Shown: one piece after another, positions 21,587-21,881 of the stretch
How the letters are laid out: each line of letters opens with the position of its first letter
Numbering within the stretch: position 1 is the stretch's first letter
Assembly (NCBI GenBank): GCA_020859875.1
Contig: JAJBVJ010000165.1
Location: forward strand, 1 to 21,881
Direction of reading: 5' to 3'
DNA length: 21,881 bases
Origin: Rikenellaceae bacterium
GTDB lineage: Bacteria > Bacteroidota > Bacteroidia > Bacteroidales > Rikenellaceae
Made by a program: the position numbers and the translations under genes
Notes under the pieces: generated by a model
The model's input: the letters and a program-made list of their open reading frames with translations, nothing else
What the model was told of the DNA's origin: nothing
The model's database searches: none

Positions 21587-21881
21587 TGGCGGAAGATAAA
21601 ATGACGGCCGCAAGGCGGCAGCCCGCCGTCCGGGTGCCCGAAAAGATCGACGTATTGCGGCCCCAGGCCGTGAAGGCTCCCAACGGCGTTGCGATATATG
21701 CGTTGAATATTCCGGATCAGCCGGTTATCCGGGTGAGCATCGTATTTCGCGCGGGAACTTCTCTGCAAAGCGCCCCATTCTCCGCATCGGCGACTGCCAA
21801 CCTGCTTGCCGAAGGGAGCAGGTTACACGACGCACGGCATATCGCCGAGAGGCTCGACTATTTCGGATCGTACTACGACGT
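21586..21881 (+). CDS. M16 family peptidase-like protein, non-catalytic partner (partial)
   Basis: The gene starts on the last base of the preceding stop codon and runs off the window with 98 full codons visible. VRVSIVFRAGTSLQSAPFSA (about residues 48-67), then ATANLLAEGSRLHDARHIAERLDYFGSYYDV, aligns with the N-terminal region of M16 proteins. At the place of HxxEH it has ATANL, so no zinc site exists. Such inactive members usually pair with an active subunit and help to form the substrate chamber. The first 22 or so residues (MAEDKMTAARRQPAV...) are charged and not hydrophobic, so there is no signal peptide. Confidence 0.85.
   Translation, partial: MAEDKMTAARRQPAVRVPEKIDVLRPQAVKAPNGVAIYALNIPDQPVIRVSIVFRAGTSLQSAPFSASATANLLAEGSRLHDARHIAERLDYFGSYYD

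Overview
This window is a core chromosomal segment of a member of the Bacteroidetes, most likely a Bacteroidales lineage close to Alistipes/Rikenellaceae. The family-level placement is an inference from protein style, moderately high GC and gene content. Direct support for the phylum comes from several perfect TAnnTTTG -7 boxes, A-rich leaders with few Shine-Dalgarno sequences, and the style of the RNA polymerase and tRNA-dihydrouridine synthase proteins.

Positions 1-11150 hold the translation/transcription operon, on the plus strand: the 3' end of nusG, then rplK, rplA, rplJ, rplL, rpoB and rpoC. A strong bidirectional terminator separates rpoC from the convergent argS. Three spacers are structured. 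A 122-nt nested palindrome lies between nusG and rplK. A short hairpin-rich, A-rich leader precedes rplL. A 511-nt spacer between rplL and rpoB begins with attenuator/terminator-like hairpins, continues as a dense string of hairpins, and ends in a possible pseudoknot about 20 nt before the rpoB start codon.

Positions 11156-14600 hold argS (minus) and dusB (plus), which diverge from a 91-bp region with back-to-back promoters; dusB may be nearly leaderless. dusB meets a small predicted lipoprotein gene (minus) tail to tail with a 4-nt overlap.

Positions 14609-18362 hold one large pyruvate:ferredoxin oxidoreductase gene (minus) with its own terminator, a candidate promoter, and a 9-bp inverted repeat that overlaps the putative -33 region. 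Positions 18363-19420 hold two tandem, mutually homologous small lipoproteins (minus) of no family I recognise.

Positions 19554-21881 hold, on the plus strand, a monofunctional peptidoglycan glycosyltransferase (mtgA), a catalytically complete M16 zinc peptidase, and the start of a second M16-like protein that lacks the HxxEH site. The last two overlap by one base and form the usual active/inactive M16 pair.

Most of the window is conserved housekeeping DNA. I see no CRISPR array, tRNA, rRNA, insertion sequence or defence system. The best candidates for something undescribed are the non-coding structures in the ribosomal/RNA polymerase operon, above all the rplL-rpoB spacer, and the paired lipoproteins.
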